A stretch of DNA of 64,000 nt, taken from the NCBI GenBank assembly GCA_964023205.1, contig OZ026844.1:36813326-36877325 (forward strand). Direction: 5' to 3'. The stretch comes from Lutraria lutraria. Taxonomy: Eukaryota > Mollusca > Bivalvia > Venerida > Mactridae. Of the stretch, positions 13,001 through 27,872 are shown in pieces. Position numbers and translations under genes: made by a program. The notes under the pieces are model-generated. The model did not search any database. It was not told the origin of the DNA and saw only the letters and a list, made by a program, of their open reading frames with translations. Numbering within the stretch: position 1 is the stretch's first letter; every line of letters begins with the position of its first letter.

Positions 13001-16000
13001 TCAGTGAATATATGATTGTATATCAATTCTATATATGGAAGTCAAAGTGCCTTATCAGCCATGAAATCTAGGGTGTATTATGACCACATGTTGTTGTCTT
13101 TTATGACATAAGGGGACTTACCGGTAACTGTGACACTTACCATCTGGATTATGACAGATAATTGAAATCAAGTTTATGAAATTTATGTTTCCTTGTTGCT
13201 AAAATGATTTTGGTTTGCATAAGAAAGTCATTTATTGGTTGATGATCATACAGTGTACAGTGTAAACCTATATATCTATTTGAATGTACATCATGACAAT
13301 GTAAACTGTTGTTGAAAAGATACCTAGCATTAAAGGTATATCTTCCATAATGATTTGTATTAAAATTGTTTAAAAGTATCTACGGGACTTCAGTGTGAAA
13401 TGTATTTTGACTCAGGAATATATATTAACCAGTTTACGTTTTTATTCAAATGTCAGGTCGCAAGGATGATTGTATTGAATGGCTGGAGCCATTATGAATA
13501 AATTTCGATTGACACAAATGATTGACAAATTCCTTGACTGACCCTGGTTTAGAGTGGCTTAAATTGGTTGTCATTTGAATTACTAAATGTTCCCAAATAA
13601 AAGCCCCATAAAGTTACATTGTACAGATTATTTTCAATATTTCTATGTAAGTTCTGTTTGCACAAGTACTTTCAGTGCTTTGATTTAAATACTTATTAAA
13701 GCTGTTGTATTGAATCTATCAATTAATTTTCTAAAAATATTGCAGGCAATTAGTGAAGGTGTGTTTATTAGAAAGTATTTGGTACGATAAATCTGATACT
13801 AGGGTATTAAAGCCTAGTACCCTTGACTTAATTTTGTACCGCATAGTGATATGGGTAATTTTGGTAGGATTGAGCCCGCAGTGGTTGACAGTACAAAGTA
13901 TGTGTGTGGCACTTAATAAAAAAAATAATAAATCATTTACAGTATTAGAGTGGTAACAACTTAATCTACTTCTATGGTTTGATTATAAACTGCTGACAAT
14001 CTAATATTTCCAGTATAGCCTTGTAATTGACAGAGGTTCTTATAACCTGTCTCGAGGGTCATTGTAGAAACACCCGTCTTTATAACTCTAATTAAACAAT
14101 TACTGCATAATTTGTATGTAATTTGTCTCTACGACTTATAATATTGACGTTACACCATTGAGTGGATAAAATGTTTCTAAAATGGCCAATTTATTAGTTA
14201 TATGTAATTTAGTAATTTAATGTCTCTTCAGTTTAATTTCTTTATAGTACTTTTTTGAAATTTTGTATTTTTTTACTGTGATTCAGGTAACTTAACCCTT
14301 AACACAGTGGTCCTTAATTACTACAGTTCAAAAGGCACCTGTTGACTTAAAAGTTTTTTGCATCCCATTTGCTTGTAACTCTGTTCTTGTTGTTTGAAAT
14401 GATTTAAAATCTTCACCTGGACTGTAGGATGGTATTGTAACAGTCACTGTATGTGTTATCATCATTATCTCTTGTGTAATGATTTGTGACATTGAAGCTA
14501 ATTAAAGTTTTATACATCATTGTAATCCATTGTCTGGTGACTTCAAATTATAGGGTTTTATTAGCATTGATTTTATGCTATAGTTGTACCATAGAACAAA
14601 TTTCATTCAGGGCAGTATTAGGCTTAAGTTTGACCACTAGTTTTATGGGTGGCCAAATTGATCAATAGGTCAAACGATTTATTTACGAGATAGCGAACAA
14701 ATAATTCAGGCAATTGTTGTAAATAAAATGTCCTTGCGTAATGTTGTCATTTGTGATTACGAATTACTTAAATTAGGTAAGATTTGGCGCTTAAAAGATT
14801 CTGTTGTGTTTAAGAGCAGCAAGCTGTTTGTGATTGGAGATGTCACGTACATGTGAATCCTATAGTGAAATAAAACTGTTTGTGGAATATTGCTAAAAGT
14901 GCTTCAGTATTGGAATACCATTACACCTTTTTTGTGTACTTATTGATACAGCATAGCTTTCAGGTTGGTGTATTTCGGGGTAATATATGAATATGAATAC
15001 CTTAGTTATGCAATATCATTACAGTACATAAACATTAAAACAATTTATAATTGTTCATGTATAGTATGTGTATAATTAGATTGATAATGATTTTATATTT
15101 TATTTATTTATGTAATAATTGCACTATAAATGGTCACTGGCTCTATGGTAGATCTCAGCAACACGGGTACCAGCCCAAATTGAGAAAAAGGGCTCCATGA
15201 CACCAGTGTAAGTTGTATAAGGTGTTGTTGTTGAATGGTTAGTATCATTGGTTGTTGTGTATCATCTTTATGTTCGTAATTAATTAATGTAATTACACAT
15301 TGACCACAATGACCGCTAGGACATGCGCAAGCATCTGTCGGTCAATATTTATGTATTGTATGTTTATAATTTATTGATGTTTACAATCAGTGATCAACAT
15401 GAACACGTGACATTTACTGACAAGAGTCAGATATCCCCCCCTCCTCCCAGAGGCTATCAGTCTTTGAACTTGTCCAACCACATCTGTCAAGTTGGAGATC
15501 AGCTGTACATGTTTATTAGTTGCTTCTAGCTATATAATTATGTTACCTACATGATACAACATACCGGTACTTTGAAATATACGCATAAAATAAGATTGTT
15601 CAATATTTTGCTGTATAATGACATTGTATGATTTATTTTCTGATCAGTTTTGATGAGTTGGATTTTATATGAGTTGTGTTTAAAGTTGTGCTGAAAATTG
15701 TTGGGAAATTTTATAAAAAATTTGATTGAAAGATTGTAGACTGACTTTTTTAACCTCCAATTTGAACAGCTTTAATGCTCGGTATTGGTGGGGTTTTTTT
15801 GCAAAAATTTTATCAACAACTGAAATATCTGTAATAAAGTTTAATCTTACACAATTTATCTGAATTGTGAACTTGCATCTTTATTATCTTCTGTGTTTTA
15901 TGGGAAAATTTCAAAGTATATTTTACATTGGGAAAATAAAATTTGCACTAGTTTAGTCGTCAAGTGTTTATAAAGGTAGACATGATATAAATATAGACAG

Positions 16001-19000
16001 TACAAAGTTTTTCACATAGAAAGATTTTTGTAACATATTCCTGGATGTTTTGTATGGATTATATTCTTGATGGATAAATTACCTGTGAAATTATGAGACT
16101 ATGGAAAAGGTGAATTTAATCTTCAAATATTGTCATGGTGATAGTTTTATATATTTTTTTACTATTTTGTTATAGGATTGAATTGCCAGGTGGTTTCAAA
16201 ATCAAACAATTTTTTAACATGTTTTAGTGTTCATGAAATGTAATTGATACAATTTTGTTTTAAAAAAAAATAATTCCTTAAATTAAAATTTAATTAGGTA
16301 ATTCCTGATAGATTTATTGTTAAAGTTTTGTAAAATAAGAAAACAATGTAGGTACAAGCTAGTTGTATTAAGTATGTATATGTTTGTTCTAACTTTTCAA
16401 TGTCTAGACATTCTAATTACATTAATTCAAGGCTCATTGTTGGATTAATTGATTGATTATTTGATTGGAACCCAATTTGTCTGAAGGTGGATAAAAATAA
16501 ACTACTGCCTGATATTTCTCTTATTAACATATTGAGACATGACACAGACTGGTTTGCTGACAACTTTCAATTTGTGTCTTGTTAGCGGAAAAATTACGTT
16601 TGAGTGGGTCACAGTCGGAATCTAAAAGTAAAATAATTATTTCTTCCTGGAAATCCATTAAGACCTATGGTTGATAAGAAGCAGGTGTCATGGAGAAATT
16701 GGAACTAATGTAGCCTAGAGTGAATACCTTGTTGGCTGACATCTCGCTTCACTCCATGGAATTCTAGATATGAAAGGTTATCAAATAGTGGCAGGAGAAA
16801 AATATGGCTTTAAATGTTCCTGTTGAAAGCTTGCTTAAAAATGCCAGGCTGAATCTTCTGTAAGTCCCGTGTTTTATAAGTCATTCCTGAATCCTGAGCC
16901 TGGAGCACATTGTGAGTAAATGGTTTATGACTTTCTGTCAGTGTTTTAATGTGGATATTAGAGTATGAGGATTAAATTAATGGTTATTGTATTATTTCAA
17001 TAAATCTTTTATACTTACCATGTTTCCTGCTCATAATTATAAGAGTCATGTAAGTGTTTACAAACTTTCAGAACTTCAGATCAATCTATAAACTCAAATC
17101 TGAGATTTTTGTGTTTTTGTTAATATTTTCAAATTAATTATAACAAGATTATATAATGTTTGAAGTATTGCTAATTGCTATAATTCTTCTGATATTAATT
17201 GAGACTGAATATTAAATCTGAACTGGTAGACTAATCTTGTGTGTCACAAACTGGGACCCAAACTTGGCCATAAAAGGTAACATAATGGTATTTATTTAGT
17301 GGGCAGTTGACTGGCTCAATGATTGGCTGTCATATGTTTTTATGACATATAAATGGTCCAGTCAGACAGACTGACCTGAACAGTCTAATATCAGGTAATT
17401 ATAATTATTATTTAGACAGGCTTGTATCTGTCTTGTTTTGAACACCAACCTGTAGGTACACACTGTTGTTTCAGCTGCTGTTGTTTACTGTCAGCTACTG
17501 TTGTTGTTTCTGTTGTCAACAATTTCATGTAAATGCTTACCATGCATTCATTCATTTTATTGGAATTTAATAGTTTCCATGAATTCTATGGTATGAATTA
17601 TAGAGTTATTAAACACATGATTTAATGTAACAATTTAGTGTAATCTTTGTTTCTTCAAATTGTGGATTGCATTAAAAGTGTGTCATTGATATTTATATAA
17701 TTATATGGTAAAATTAAACTAGACTTCATTGAAGGATCTTGTGGTGAACTATTTTGATATTGTGAAGTGAATATCCTGATTTAATATTTACTGTACATAT
17801 ATGTCTGGTACTTTATGTGATATATGAACTAATGGAGTTATTAAATTTTTATAATTAGTTTTGATAGTTCACTGTCCAGGCATTAATATTCAGATGTCAT
17901 GTTACAAAATCTCCACTTGAAGATAAATTAGGTTGAATGGACTAGATATTATAGTAGAGATTTGTTTGATAGAAATATTAATGTGAATAGTTTGACCTCA
18001 CACTGATTACTGGTACCTCTTAATTAACCTATTTGATCATAATTATTATACAGGTTTTGTTTCCATGGATACGTATTACAAATTTAATATTTATTGTGTT
18101 ATTATTAAAAGCTAAAAGTGAAGATCAGGGCCTTTTTGCTATTTGTTTGATATTGGCTGCTAAAAAAGTGATCAACCTCCGGAAGGCTTTATATACATAA
18201 TTTACTGGTACTTAAGTATATATAATATGATGTTTTGTTGAAATATTCGAATGGTCATACTGTTATAGTTTCATTCAGGTGTGTTATGTTTTGATAGGAA
18301 GAGGAGGCACTTAATGTTCTCCTTCATTGAACATAAAATTTAACATAAAAGTTCATTCATGTGTGTCCTGACAGTGTCAGTATTTGCTTCACTGACTTTG
18401 ATATACAGGAAGTTGACGGATTTATAATGTCTCTCTTATTAGTACAATGACATGTGTTTGGAATTGGGAATCAAATACAAGTCATAACTTACTGAATAAA
18501 AACAACTGAATTGAATTTGGAAGCATGTAAATAAATTTATAAGATCATTATAGACATAAACCTTGAGTTTTCATTTTTCTCATAATTTGTTAATGGGTGT
18601 TAATTATTAAAGGCGTATCTTTAGGATTCTATGGTAGTTGTTTATTGGTTTATTATGGCATAGAATTTCATCTTCTTTAGAACTCTTGATCTTAATGAAA
18701 TCGTTTAAGATCGTAATACTGGTATGGAAATATAATGTTCAAATTTTACATCCATTTTATGTGAGTGTATAAATTGAATTTTACAAATAATAGTATAAAA
18801 GATAAGATACAATATTGTATGTCTGTATCTTACAGTAAGGACATAACTTGTGTGAATATATTATACAGATACTCCTTTATTACACTGTATGAACAGTGTT
18901 ATCATCTTTTTTTCAATTTTCCTTGAAACATTATCGATCAGTTACCTTATTTTATTACAGGCTGATAAAATTGCTATTTATATACACTTGGGTGGGGTAC

Positions 19001-21442
19001 TATATTTTTTTTATTAAAACTGTTATCACAAGAATACATTGCTTTATATTTTCCTGTTATCTTCTTGTAACCATTCACTTTTGAAGTCACAGTCAAACTT
19101 TTGAACAAAAGCCAACCATGGGAAAGACATAATGTGGCCTTTATTGACAGATGGTCCTTAGTCAGAGGTTGAATTAAACAATTATTGACATTTTTTTTAA
19201 TTAATGACTTTAACCATATAGTGTGAACTTTATTCAGAGATGGCCACTGACACAGGTTTGACTGTGTTTAAATAAAGAATCTTAAATGATTACAAAAATG
19301 ATGATGTAGACCATACAAGAGTTTTTGGTACACGAAGTTTAATGGTATGCCATACAGAAGCATACTATCTCGGTAATTGTCTCCCTTTATTTTATTAATC
19401 TATTTAAGCAGGTAAAATTAATTAAGGGACTTTTTCATCCGTCATTTGATTGCTATGTGTAAAATTTATGTTATCACCTTCATAAGGTAATAATCTGTAC
19501 CATGGCTTTTTTCTCCGCCCAAGTTTGTGACTCTGCATAATATTATCATACGATTAATAAGTAGATGACAAATTAAGTTCTAAAAATAGATTTCTTACCT
19601 GATATGTATTGATATCGTTCGATAATATTTGGATCACATTGCAACCATTATTGATTGGTTTACTTAACTGTACTTTCTTAATCTAAAAATCCTATGGCGG
19701 ATATATGTCTCAGAAGGTGGAGATTAGAGGTTTTAAACATTGGTATTTTTTACTACATTGTAAGTTGTGTTTTTGTCGAAGCTTCATGTTCACATTCTAG
19801 GAATTACTTTGTAGTGTTAGTGATTAAAATATTGTAATTAGATGTAAATTACTACCAGATGCTGGAACTGCCTTGTTTCTATAGTTTGGAAGAATTTTAA
19901 TTACAGCATGTATTCCTGACATGTAATGACATTAGCGTGTGTTTCTAGGTCTATGAGGCTGTGGTTTTTTTTCTTTGTTGAGCTAAATATTTACCTACGT
20001 TAGAGGTGGTGTGTGGAGGTTAAGGCTGTGATTGTCACTATCTGTGTGTATCGATGAATATTGGGATTTTTTAAAGAAATATTTATTCTAACCTGTTAAT
20101 GGTACGTGCAGGTAAGTGGCAAGGTTAACACCAGTTTGTTGTTTTAGTTAATAGAGATATGTTGGTTTTAATTTTTGAATCTACCAGGAACATTCAATCA
20201 CATTTGTACTGTAACAAATATTGATGAACTGTATCAAAAAGAGGTCCCTCACTGGTATTGTTAGTTTAACAGTACTTGGCTGTGATTGTTCTCGTTTAAA
20301 TTGTTTGTGACACATGATGTGGTACAGTAATTGACTTACTGTAGATTATAATCCTTGGATCAATTGTGAAATTGTATGTACCACTATTACTTTCAAAACA
20401 TTTATTTTATATAAGTGATGTAATCTTTAAACTACTGTTAGGTTTTGTATGATATTTGTATGAATTAAATGAGTCATAGAGATCAAAGTCAAATAAAAAC
20501 TGACTAAATTCATGATAAATCATTTAATTGTTTTGCAACAATCTGCTTTATAATTTGTTTATTAATTTCATTAAGTTAAGTTGTCTAAACGTGTAATATT
20601 CATATGCAAGTAGATTTTTGTCTGCAAATAATGTCATCATTACAGAATGTGTATGACATCTGTATCGACCAGTAAATTCTTTCTGTAATTATATAACATT
20701 GATTGATGCGTATTTATGTCATGTGACATCATGAAATGTCATAAACCTATAGTTTGTGTATTTGCATATCTGTTGTTAATTGGCCAAGTGTCAATCAATT
20801 AAACTATATAGTTTGTCAATATTATTGTGGGTGAATGGATAGACTGATGTAATCATATGTCTTCTCTTTGTTTTTATACTCCTTGGTAAGTAAAGATAAA
20901 ACATTTTGCGTTAAATTTAAAAAAATAGGCAGTAGGAAGTATTTGAATGATAAATTACTTATGAATAATTTGGTGTAAGAGATTTTCAGAGCGAAGGATT
21001 GCTGGATTTAAAATTTAATTGGTAAAAAAAAATTATGATGTTTTGTTAACTTAGATTTGTACCAACTGATTGCAAATGTTGTTTAAATGACAAAGGGAGA
21101 TAACTTGTGACTGTTGTTTGGAAATCAATTATATAAGGCTGTGTAGACAGTATGATGAAGTGAAGTGTTTGTAAGATATGAAAACTTGAACAGGGGAAAT
21201 ATGACACATACTTGGGACAGATATAAGGTCATATTATAATATATATGTATATAAGTACTTTATATTATACTGACAATTTTTGTGACGGAAGCTGAAGTAT
21301 AATATTCTAATGTGAATAAATTTAACATTCTTGTGTTACATAGAGTTGAATTTATGCTTTTGAAATTTCAAAACTGCACATAGTTAAGATGTTGTTCATA
21401 TGTTAGTGAAATAAGAATGTATGAATAAGTTTGTTGTTGACA
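7068..21442. other. long AT-rich non-coding region upstream of IQSEC first exon
   Basis: No exon could be supported. A lone ACAGGTTTGACTGT end at about 8138-8151 and a full MITE at 19088-19268 are present. The stretch is either intergenic or intron of a longer IQSEC transcript. Confidence 0.5.
19088..19268. mobile_element. MITE-like palindromic element, copy 1
   Basis: The left end CACAGTCAAACTT (from 19088) is mirrored by the right end CACAGGTTTGACTGTG (to about 19266). The interior has TGGCCTTTATTGACAGATGGTC and related words on both sides. The copy at 22587-22763 shares the termini and the 'AAAGGCCA' interior words. There is no coding capacity, so this is a non-autonomous repeat. Confidence 0.55.
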
Positions 21443-21582
21443 ATGGAAAAATGTGATGGTATGGAAGCACTTAATGAATGTGAAGTGATTGTTGAAGAAG
21501 TCGTGGAATCTACTGACCAAGATCCTGACACTAACAAAACAACAACTGTGTCTATAGGAAGGAGTCAGAGTCTAAGAGTGGG
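21443..21582 (+). CDS. IQSEC: IQSEC alternative first coding exon (distal)
   Basis: The ATG at 21443 opens a 46-codon acidic peptide (starting MEKCDGMEALNECEVIVEE, ending GRSQSLRV) that stops at a good donor, GTGGG|GTAAAT. The frame hits TAA immediately after the donor, so splicing is needed. The exon ends in phase 2. It joins to the acceptor at 32372 with no frame break and gives a 1026-aa product. A TATATAAG at 21130-21137 lies upstream and could be a TATA element, but short upstream ATGs intervene. IQSEC genes in other animals use alternative N-termini, which fits. It was assigned by splice phase and coding character, not by a conserved domain. Confidence 0.45.
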
Positions 21583-22586
21583 GTAAATCTTACTGTGTGA
21601 TAGACTTTGATTAATTCATGTGTTTCTTACTTTGTTGTGTATTCTATATTGCTACTGTGGACTTATGTTTAACACCCATCTCAATCAGTTAATGGGTTCA
21701 GACTCTTTCACTGAGTTTCTTTCTTGAATAGCGCTTATTGCTTCTGTTCCTGTTACAAAAATTATGTTAACAGCTATTGCTAGGAATGGTGCTTTCTTGT
21801 TAATCTGTATTACGGTTCTTGCTTTGTGCTATTTGGTACACTGGTACTACAGGAGGTTCCATAACATTTTTACTTTGAAAAGTTTCTGGTACCCGGTATT
21901 TCTTATTGGAGGCTGTTCCCACGGGGATTGATCCGGTATCTGTTGCTTATAATTGTTAGTTTAAGGAATTAATAAACACACTCAAAGATTTTGTTTTAGG
22001 AAAGTAACTTAATGGTAGGAGACAATCAGGACTATAACCTGGTTGTGTAAACACTATAGAAAAATGTAGTTTCTACTACTAGTACTTTGGTCCACATCAA
22101 AATTCATGCATGCAGAGTGATTGACGGCTATGGAAAGCTCCAAAAACAATGGTTGTCTGTAAATATGTGTATAAATATGACTACAATTTTAGGATGTGTG
22201 AAATGCATTGTTCAAGATAGACTGTAGATAGGTGTGGTGAGATGTACATACATATTTTGCTTAACTTATTTTGTTTGTTTTTCGTGGACTTCGAATTGTT
22301 TACCAAATTAACACAAATACATTCTTGTTTATCTCGAAGTTTAATCAGCAGAATATTTCAACATGAGATTTAGGTTGATAAAGTATTCTATTTACTGATA
22401 AATACTGATTATTTCAAGCTGAAAAACAAACAAGTTTATAGGAAGGAAGTCTACTTAAGTATGTATAGTGTTTCTACACTTCAAAGTGAATTCATGTCTT
22501 TGTCTGAATAGATTATGGTCAATGGTGTATATTTTAACTCTGGTCTTCATACATTGTCTTCTTTGTTCAACTTAGATATATCATGT

Positions 22587-22763
22587 ACAGTCAAAACCTG
22601 TGGTAGCAGTCAACTCAGAATAAAAGCCACCCTGTGAATAAAGGCCATTTTTTAAGACATTTTAATTATTTGGAACAAAATTACCTCTGAATAAAGGCCA
22701 CCTGTCAATAAAGACCACATTCTGTCTTTCCCAAGGATGGCCTTTGTTCACAGGTTTGACTGT
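22587..22763. mobile_element. MITE-like palindromic element, copy 2
   Basis: ACAGTCAAAACCTGTG at 22587-22602 is mirrored by CACAGGTTTGACTGT at 22749-22763, with one extra A in the left arm. Three internal AATAAA(A/G)GCCAC/AATAAAGACCAC words recur, and the right arm carries their inverse (GGCCTTTGTT). There is no open frame. It belongs to the same family as 19088-19268. Confidence 0.6.
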
Positions 22764-25700
22764 GTTATAATTATTTGGATTAAAACAGGAAATCTTGAGG
22801 CAGAGCAATTTTTTAGTGTCAGCATTCCTGTGTATCTTTGATGAACAATTGTAGATGATTTCATTGCAATGAACTATTGATTATTATACCATCACTATTT
22901 ATCTTCAATGAAGTTATAATTGATATCAACATATCTTCCATATAATGTTCAGATTTCATGTGGTTAAAACATATGTTACTATAACATAATTATGTGCCTG
23001 TATTGTTATGAGAGAATGTAATATTTATACCTTTGTGGTAAAAGGTGGATAAGTAAAAAATGTCTGATTGCTGTAACACGTCCAATGATGTAACTGATTT
23101 ACTTCCCTTTGACTGGCTTGGCTTATCAGTTCTAAAGTAAGATGATTCATAGATCCGGACATTGATTTTAGGAAGTGATTTAATGTCCCTGCTATGTTAA
23201 ATAACTAATCTGATTGTCTGTATAAAAGGACTGATAGTTATTGTGTGATAAAGAACAATTCAGTGGTGAAACAGAGATACTTAATATCTTATCTGGCCGG
23301 CTCATCAGAGATCAAATGTCTGCAGGAAGTCTTATGTTTATAAGTCATGTCATCTTTAACTGTATCAGCTAGTTCAGTGTAAGAAAGATTAATTCCTTGA
23401 TAAATCATTGTATCAGTTATGTTTTTTTCAATGTGGTTAAACCCTAATTTATTGTTGTTTTGTTGCAATATTTTCTTTCCGTTATTAGCCATTGTTTTTA
23501 TTCATCTCACTGGTTTTTCACCTTCAGTCAATGACTTTATGTTGTAATTAATTGTAATGTGATGTGAAACATAACTTGGTTTGTGGTTTTTAATTTCTTT
23601 AAACTGATGCATATCTGAACTTTTAAGGCGACATTCAGTGTGTAATTGCTTGAATGAAGATTTTGTCAAATTTCTTTATGAATTATTGTGGCATGTTTGA
23701 GAACATTTGTCCCTGACGTTCTGTGGTAACTTCTGTATTTTGATCCAATAATTTGCCTACAATTATTCCAGCCAATTAAATTTCAATTACAGCAGAACTT
23801 TTGGTACTGTATTTTTCTGATTAAGTCAGCAGATATGAACTACCTGGACTGTATGATCCATGTTGGCTCTCAAAAAAATTATGAACATCAGCTGTGACTA
23901 AAAAATTCAATTCTTTTACAGACAAACAGGCTTGTCTGTCCTTCTTTATTTATTTCTTGTGTCATTTTTTCATTATTCAAAAACATTTTTTCAAAATTGA
24001 ACAGCAATGACAGTTTGAACTTGGGCTTAAGTGTTTATTGGTTTTCTTTTTCCAACTCAGTTTATTTTGATGAAATCTGTCCCATCACGATATTAAGATT
24101 GTGGCACAAAAGTAATTATAACCACTTCTTTGAATAGAACGGAACTCAATGGCAATAATTAAACTCAAATCCTTGATTTTATACAATGCTGCATGTACTA
24201 AAACCATTGTTGTGAATCAATTCAGACCATCTCTACTACTGATATGGTTTGTAATAATGTTGCTTTAAAAGCAAAAATCGAATAAATATGCCAAAATTAG
24301 CTCTGTCTTACCTTGGTCTAAGATCATCATCACATTTTAAATACTCTCATTATATACAGCATGACAGGATTTATGTTCATTAAAGTGAGCCAGCTTTTAT
24401 TACAAATTGCCTCAAGTTTGACACTCTGTTTGCTCATTATGAATCATTGGGTTTCTTTAAACATCTGTTGTTTTCTAAGTTGTTTAGTATTTGCTCTCCT
24501 CGACTGTATCCTGTTTTTGACAGCAAGAACCAGTCTGAGTCATTTTAGAGTAATTCATGAATTTATGATGTTATGTTTATTTTCTCTTGAAGTTGCATCA
24601 TTCATGCTGAGCTTTGAGCCATATTGACTTATAAGCAGTATGGTTTATGTACTTGATAATCAATGTTCTACTCAATGTATATGTATTTGTTTTATGAACT
24701 TCTTGCTTCTTTCATCTTTATGGAGGATTAATTAACTCTAATTAGCTAATTAATAAACATCAGGTAAATCAGAGATATTAAGAGGCCTAATTAATATACT
24801 ACGGAGAATTTACAAGCGTGGTCTATTATGTATACACTGTTACATTGTATAATTATGTAAAATTACATTTAGTTAACATTTGGAAAAAAAATTATAATAT
24901 GTACATCATCTTACTTTTGACAATTTGTCATGACCTTGTATAAAGATGATAAAGTTTGATTGAGATAATTTTATATAACTTTATCTACAAGTTTATAATA
25001 TACTGACCTTTTTTAATTGTTTTAATTTACTCTTAATACAAATATGATTTAACAATACTTAATATTAGGTAATAATAGTTGTTTAAAGTAACATTACCTT
25101 TAACTACATAATTCTGTTACTTCCTGACCATATTGTGTCAATCCTGCAGTTAATTTATTTTTAATTGAAAAGGTAATTCTACTTCTGTATGACGGGTATT
25201 AACCGAGTCCCTCTTATTTCTATTTCTAGCCAGTCTGAGCTCTAATCATTAAGTATATTTATGCACCAAGTTTAAAGTTACTAGTATTGTGTTTATATTA
25301 CTAAAATGTCTGTTTTTCTTTGGATGGAGTTTTCTATAGAAAACAAACAAACATACTACCTAGATTTGGATTATGTCCAGATTCAATTGAAAATAAATCT
25401 GACTTTAACATCTCCCAACATTCCGACCTGGTAAACTTAATCTTTTCTCTGCCCTCATAGATTTCAACTGATTGTAATAAAAGATTTTTTTCTTCAGTAT
25501 TCCTGCGTTAATGGGCAATTAATCCAGGTCTGGATAAACTAGAAATTTGATTTTTGTAAATACATGTAAGAATGTCATTGTTTTCATTTAGCTTCATGTC
25601 GGAGCTTACCGTAAATAATCAGTATTTTGAGTCAGAGAAAAGCATATGTTGAAGTTTCTCATTTTTTTGCTAAACACTTGGAAATACTTGACAGACCCTT

Positions 25701-27858
25701 CAGAAGACCATGTGCTCAAAGGATAAGAAACTCGTTGATTCTGTATGTAGGTTTTTAGCTTTACTTTGTGTGTTCGGTGTTAACTGGATTATCGTAATCT
25801 TATCACTCAAGATGTACACCTTGGACAGTTAAAGTCATTCTGGATTTATTGTTATATGAAGGTATTTTTACATTATCTGATAAATAGGTGTTGGCTTTAT
25901 TTAGATCATTTTGCTTGTTGTCTGTTCATTGCAATATTTTGATTTCATTTTACCTATTACAGCATGTACCAGAATCACTGTTTCCTAAAATAAACCATCA
26001 TTTCTTCCAGGCATATTTATACATGTACCATTCATTAGCAGGGAGGCATAACATATTAATTAAGCTCCGGTCAGGAATTTCCTCATGTGAGGTGTATAAT
26101 ATGAATACAGACTTTTGTCCATCGGGAGGTTTTGTCCGGGGTGCAAAAGAGATAGGAGAGCGAATGTCTTGATACCAGATATAAGTCCTAGCCAGTACAT
26201 CAAATTTGCAATTGCTTGATTTCTGATTGTAATGTTAATTGATTTTAGTGATGTAAGTTAATCATTCATAGTTTGTATTGTGTCTCAAACTTAATTTCCG
26301 TAACAGGATGATTACAATTAAGCTTGGACGTTTTTTTCTACTGACCTTGACACTAAATGTTCACTCATTTGTTTCTTTCATCTAAAAAACGAGGTGTTTT
26401 TTAGAATTTTTGTTGAATTAATCACATGTTTGTTTTATTGCAAAAAAACACTTTCAAACAATTGATTGTTTTATGATTTTTTTGTAAATATCATTTTAAA
26501 TTAATAACTTCAAAACCTTTTTTGATTGATTTGATTTGGACTGGAGCCATATTTGCCAGTTTAATGTTGTTGTTTGCAATGAATCAAGGTTAAACATTGG
26601 TGTTTGTTTTAAATGTTACCTGGTACATCACTGTGAAATCATCCGTCTTTAAAGAACTTTGTTTTGCATCATGATGTTGTTGATTTATATATATTTACAA
26701 TAAAGTTTGATCATGCCGCATGGTAAATGGAGTTTAAATTCATAGCTTACAGTAAGTTCACTGATCTAGATCTCATTAAATTGATCAGCGTAAGTACTCA
26801 GGGTAAAGTATTCAGTTATAACCCAGTTATAATACAGTTTGAAAATAAGGTTCTACTGGTGATATAAGATACTAGCTGACAGAGTGAAGCAGAAAGCAAT
26901 CATTGAGTGTGTTCTATCAAAATTATAAAAATACTGATTTCTGAACCAATTAACATTAAATTCTGATATATTTCACCTGAATTCAACATATAGATATTGC
27001 TGGTTCTTTATTAAACTCAGACATAATAAGTCATCAAATAGAAATTATGCATGTACCTTGATTTCTCAAAAGTTGAAAAAAATGCAGTAAAAGTAATAAA
27101 CTACTAATATTGACAGTATAGATTGTTATGTTTTATGTCCAATTAAGTAACTTATTGCTTGAAGTCCTTTATTTGTTGTTGATTAACATCCATTTATATC
27201 ATCATTCAGCTGTCATCTATATTGTTTAAAATATGTGTGTAATAGTCCATTTAGATAGTCATCTGCTTCTAGTAACTAGGGTAATGTTTTGTTTATATTT
27301 TCTGGCAAGAAGGAAGTTATATGAATTGGTAAATATTGTTATAGAGGTAAAGTTAATTATCTGATGATCTGTATCTGGTCATTGTTATATAGCTGGTATA
27401 AATCATCAAGGTCATAATAACCTCTCTAGCCTTAGGGATCTAGGGGTGGGATCTATAATTAATGTATGTATACATGTCTGTCATAGCTCTCAATGTGCAA
27501 TATCGTGTGAAATAAACCATATGTCATTTTATATAGTGTTCAGTGTAATATAATAAGTTTAGCAATTTTTGTGTGAAATGTAAAATATCTGGTATTTTGT
27601 GTTTCGGATAAAAAAATGAAAATTCAGCTCTGGAAGTTTAAAAGTATTCATATCAAGTTAAAATTGAAGCAACACAGCAGGTTAAACTCATCTTGATATT
27701 TTATTAAATGAAATTACTGTTTAACTGATCTTAAATTGTCTATTTACAGTTTATGTACATTTCTTCTTGAAGTTCAAACATAAATATTAAGCTCTGACAT
27801 TATAACAAATTAAAATTAGATTCCGTAAAAAAGGCTCTGCCAGTATTTCTATTTCATC

Positions 27859-27872
27859 GGGGGGGGGGGGGG
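27859..27872 (+). repeat. poly-G run (14 G)
   Basis: An uninterrupted 14-G tract in AT-rich surroundings. It is likely length-variable and can form a G-quadruplex. Confidence 0.9.

Noticed and set aside
24361..24627. 88-codon hydrophobic frame
   Set aside because: No domain, no Kozak or splice context, and typical of T-rich non-coding DNA here.
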